Source: Cytophagales bacterium (GTDB lineage: Bacteria > Bacteroidota > Bacteroidia > Cytophagales > Cyclobacteriaceae). From it: 16,816 nt of DNA. The notes below the pieces were generated by a model. That model was not told the DNA's origin and ran no database searches. It saw only the letters and a program-made list of their open reading frames with translations. The translations under genes were made by a program, and so were the position numbers. Shown here piece by piece: positions 15,401 to 16,816 of this stretch; the stretch's first letter is position 1, and the number at the start of each line of letters is the position of its first letter. The DNA lies in assembly GCA_003500135.1 (NCBI GenBank), contig DNTA01000151.1:1-16816 (forward strand). The letters are read 5' to 3'.

Positions 15401-16041
15401 CTACTCGGGTCAATCGGGTTAGGGTTACCAATATTTCCATTCGTACAAAAATCTCCATCTGGACAACCTGATCCTGAACCTTCGCAATTTCCGCCGACTG
15501 TTGGAAAAGCAGGACATGTAGTTGGACTACATTGCATGCAGGCATCTGAAGTATTTTCAAAATTCCCATCAATATTAACGGCACCGGTACCTGACCACTC
15601 TAAACCAGAGATTTCATTTTCAAAGTTTTGCTTACCATTGAGTATACCATTAACAGAAAAAGTTATTGTGCATGGGTTTCCTGAATCACACCCATCATTA
15701 ACGGCATTAAACTCAATGTTTCCATTTACTGTTACTGTTACACCTGCAGGAATGATAATGGTGGCGCTTCCTTCAGCATTTATTTCCAGGTTACCGTTTA
15801 TAGAGATATCAAGTGGGCTGTCAAAGGTAAAAGTATCGTTGATTCCCAAATATTGGTTATCGCCTAAGATAAGATTGTCAACTACTCCACCACAACTTCC
15901 ACTAAAAGTTTTAGCACTGATGCCCGGAAAATTTACCTCGCAATTTTGACCAATAGTTACATTTATATTAAAAAATGCAATTATTAATAGTACAAACCAT
16001 TGTATTTTTTTGTTACAAATAGTATGGCTCACAATAGTCAT
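12466..16041 (-). CDS. Large secreted HYR-repeat adhesin with type IX (type B) sorting domain
   Basis: A 1191-residue surface protein. Signal peptide 1-31 (hydrophobic core 14-26, cleavage near TIG/Q). Residues 33-440 are Gly/Asn-rich beta repeats, probably a beta-solenoid, with a Cys-rich stretch at 168-199. A VCBS/cadherin-like domain is at about 460-582, a putative-Ig/CADG domain at 583-688, four HYR domains at 689-762, 769-838, 847-920 and 928-1000, a cadherin-like domain at 1005-1098 (DPDGDN 1030-1035), and the gliding-motility-type C-terminal domain at 1104-1191, starting IFSPDGNNINDDF (1107-1119) with IYDRWG, WDG and GTYYF. That last domain directs type IX export and cell-surface attachment. 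HYR and cadherin-like domains commonly mediate protein or carbohydrate contacts, so an adhesin role is inferred; the ligand is unknown. It is the first gene of a four-gene operon and overlaps the PorP/SprF gene by 4 nt. The start is ATG 16041, with only a weak GAGAA upstream. Confidence 0.92.
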   Translation of the reverse strand: MTIVSHTICNKKIQWFVLLIIAFFNINVTIGQNCEVNFPGISAKTFSGSCGGVVDNLILGDNQYLGINDTFTFDSPLDISINGNLEINAEGSATIIIPAGVTVTVNGNIEFNAVNDGCDSGNPCTITFSVNGILNGKQNFENEISGLEWSGTGAVNIDGNFENTSDACMQCSPTTCPAFPTVGGNCEGSGSGCPDGDFCTNGNIGNPNPIDPSSPSMNTTYYSRDYGIGPPYSNDWDDANAWTLNPDGSGPAASIPQNNDHVVILPDHEIIINSNVDNGGPARSPNEIGSTKGSNNIGNNGPPNDNPAGFNDDVFYHEGSITVFEGGILTATVGMMIWNSNYISGTLSTSGDLINLGDLFFTETATFSTGDDLIISGNSFTRIDIPDVGNSSSNDDIYIDHTDAFICGLGVLGISNQFQLSNNATLDQVCSIFNITGCSPNPPGTCLSGNGSWPLESPILSGSGGAITFVENSVVAIAPTINVTYSDPFLSEATFIITSGLASLEDELLLPPTTGFSSSYNSSLGELKISGFGSFSEWESVMQSVTYKNLSENPTVTNRTVEFEISDGFNGSNQISIDIAVTAVNDPPVISTTAPATATEDVLYTYAAGVTDPDDANNGTDITWTLSNAPAGMTVSATGVVSWTPPEGASTSGTVTLVVEDGDEDASPPDTEDFVVEVTEVNEPPVISNCPSDIVVSTSGPGCNEIVNWPLPTASDNCSVDTFVSTHDPGDTFPVGATTVTYTATDSDGNSATCSFQVTVNDTSPPLFANCPEDIITYGVGAVTWISPSATDDCSDVNLSSNFNPGDVFPIGTTQVVYTAEDGSGNISTCSFFVTVANDEENPVITNCPPDVVISTTDSTCDNLVTWIPPTASDNDVLSAFTSTHEPGDIFPLGATTVTYTATDDNGNQSTCSFNVIVEDSYPPDFDFCPSSVSVSGFNIDAQLVEVNWEAPIASDNCTSLDLQSNYKPGDLFDPQSTTEVVYTATDGSGNVSECVFEVGPFENNAPSVQNQSIITSHSTPVKIIIDASDPDGDNLSLAEIVFNNAIAEVSEVDSMGISFIYKSLDSNLERDELSVVVKDDGIPFSSAIGTVQIQFLVEIKIEASQIFSPDGNNINDDFYIQNIEEYPENTVQIYDRWGGLIFEANGYDNQSVVWDGTGNNGRIVPNGTYYFLINPGDGVDKLTGAVEVVK
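13042..13977 (-). repeat. Four HYR domain repeats in A-B-A-B order
   Basis: Each unit carries the NCP start (FCP in the fourth), a PGD turn, a V(T/V)YTA(T/E)D strand and a final C-x-F. Units 1 and 3 share PTASDN, STH(D/E)PGD and GATTVTYTATD; units 2 and 4 share SN-x-x-PGD, VVYTA and DGSGN(I/V)S. This alternation implies duplication of a two-domain block. Unit 3 has Asp where the others have Cys in DNC/DDC. Confidence 0.7.
14002..14310 (-). other. GC-rich domain module inside the adhesin gene
   Basis: Counting by hand, 14041-14280 is about 67% GC (162 of 240), while 14341-14400, just upstream in the gene, is 40%. The GC-rich stretch coincides with one CADG/putative-Ig domain (residues about 578-680), bounded by the similar peptides VNDPPVIS (584-591) and VNEPPVIS (681-688). 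Such a sharp edge at domain borders suggests that the module was acquired by recombination. Confidence 0.75.
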
Positions 16042-16733
16042 TTAATTCTCAGTAGTCATCAATAATCCTTAATTTTCACTTAATATATAATTTTTTATTT
16101 AAAGTTATCCATGATTAGAAAATCAACACTAAGTTTAAATTACCTGAAACCTTGAAATTTGGGTTTATAGAAACGGAATGCCTAAAAATCAGATCAACGC
16201 TCTTCTTTAGATTGCCTAAATCCCAGGCGCCATTTAATGTGGTGTTACAACCTGCTTCTTTGGATTGTATCGTGAAAGGTAATGACCTGATGGAAATCAG
16301 TTTATAAAAAAGTTCGTAAATAACATCCAAAACCACAAAAATTTAACCAATCCACCCAATTTCTTCATGATCGACAGACATTAAAAAACTGATACACAGG
16401 CAAAAATACGTAATTTGCTCAATTTAAAAAATCAATTCCCTTTCCTTCTCATTAAAATATTTTTTACAAATGACCAAATTAAGCCCAGAAAATTTAAGGG
16501 GTTTCCCGCAGTTCGGAATGCCTATTCCCACAGTTATATTTGACCAATGACAAAATAGTTATGATACCGGCCTTACGTCATATAATCGAAAGAGGTTGAC
16601 TCTGGAATAATTGACTGAATGTAAGTAACTTTTAGTCCATTTCCGTCATTATTTATTTTTATAATAGAGTTGTCTATATAAGATTTACTAATTTAATTAG
16701 TTTCCGCTAAATTTAATAGCATATACCAATGAT
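16042..16733. other. Long AT-rich intergenic region upstream of the adhesin operon
   Basis: No convincing gene on either strand; a 73-codon minus-strand frame (16115-16336) shows no family features. It should hold the operon promoter: TAACTTTA on the minus strand near 16101-16108 is one base off TAnnTTTG, but I find no box at the right distance. The 11-mer CGGAATGCCTA occurs at 16174-16184 and 16514-16524. AGAGTTGTCTATA (16666-16678) may be the left end of the insertion sequence that follows. Confidence 0.5.
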
Positions 16734-16816
16734 ATGTTTAAAGGATTTAAAGATGCAAGCGTGGTCAACTTCATAGAGAAGTTTAAAACAGATGAAGATT
16801 GTAAAGATTATCTTGC
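16734..16816 (+). CDS. IS1595-family transposase, N-terminal fragment cut by the window edge
   Basis: The 27 complete codons that are visible read MFKGFKDASVVNFIEKFKTD, continuing EDCKDYL. The pattern F..FIEKF.(T/D)DE.C..YL is the typical opening of IS1595-family transposases, just ahead of their CPxCG zinc ribbon, which would lie beyond the window. The frame is open to the edge. The start is ATG 16734 without a ribosome binding site, common in such genes. The full protein would carry an ISXO2-like DDE/DDN nuclease domain (family knowledge, not visible). Because only the N-terminus is seen, completeness and activity cannot be judged. Confidence 0.65.
   Translation, partial: MFKGFKDASVVNFIEKFKTDEDCKDYL

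Noticed and set aside
15383..15949. 188-codon plus-strand frame opposite the adhesin N-terminus
   Set aside because: Antisense to a well-supported signal-peptide and beta-repeat region; no motifs of its own.
16115..16336. 73-codon minus-strand frame upstream of the adhesin
   Set aside because: No recognisable domain, no ribosome binding site and no conserved-looking composition; it looks like chance in an AT-rich intergenic region.
16174..16524. 11-mer CGGAATGCCTA occurring twice as a paired regulatory site
   Set aside because: Only two copies 340 bp apart with different flanks; an 11-bp repeat can arise by chance and nothing else supports it.

Overview
The window looks like a chromosomal segment of a Bacteroidota bacterium, most likely of the Cytophagales type. 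The evidence is a PorP/SprF protein, a type B (gliding-motility-type) C-terminal sorting domain, HYR adhesin repeats, PD40/TPR proteins, Bacteroidota-style promoter elements (TAnnTTTG), few strong Shine-Dalgarno sites and a base composition of roughly 40% GC. The assignment to order is an inference.

Left part (1-5760): a mixed housekeeping and accessory stretch. It holds a Brp/Blh-family membrane protein (retinal-forming carotenoid dioxygenase family), an SDR oxidoreductase with a good terminator, a large Upf1/IGHMBP2-like superfamily 1 helicase probably expressed from a promoter lying almost on its start codon, tRNA-Val(GAC) on the minus strand, the thiol peroxidase tpx, and a small GIY-YIG-like protein that seems to have lost its catalytic residues.

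Middle (5763-7824): a minus-strand pair in which a HAD phosphatase overlaps an EGY-like site-2 protease by 14 nt. Divergent from it is a plus-strand tRNA unit: a broken tRNA copy with a 36-nt hairpin insertion in its D-loop, followed by an intact CAU-anticodon tRNA and a bidirectional terminator.

Right part (7829-16041): a tightly packed minus-strand operon. In transcription order it encodes a 1191-residue secreted multidomain adhesin (signal peptide, beta-rich N-terminus, cadherin-like domains, four HYR domains, type IX secretion signal), a PorP/SprF outer-membrane partner (4-nt overlap), a TPR/PD40 lipoprotein-like or periplasmic protein resembling PorE without its OmpA domain (11-nt overlap), and a membrane histidine kinase with a large periplasmic sensor. 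My reading is a cargo, translocation/attachment partner, envelope protein and sensor kinase in one transcription unit: a dedicated type IX surface-adhesin module that may monitor its own export or ligand. One domain of the adhesin is strikingly GC-rich (about two thirds GC against about 40% around it), which points to domain-level transfer.

Right edge (16042-16816): about 690 bp without a convincing gene, then the first 28 codons of an IS1595-family transposase running off the window.
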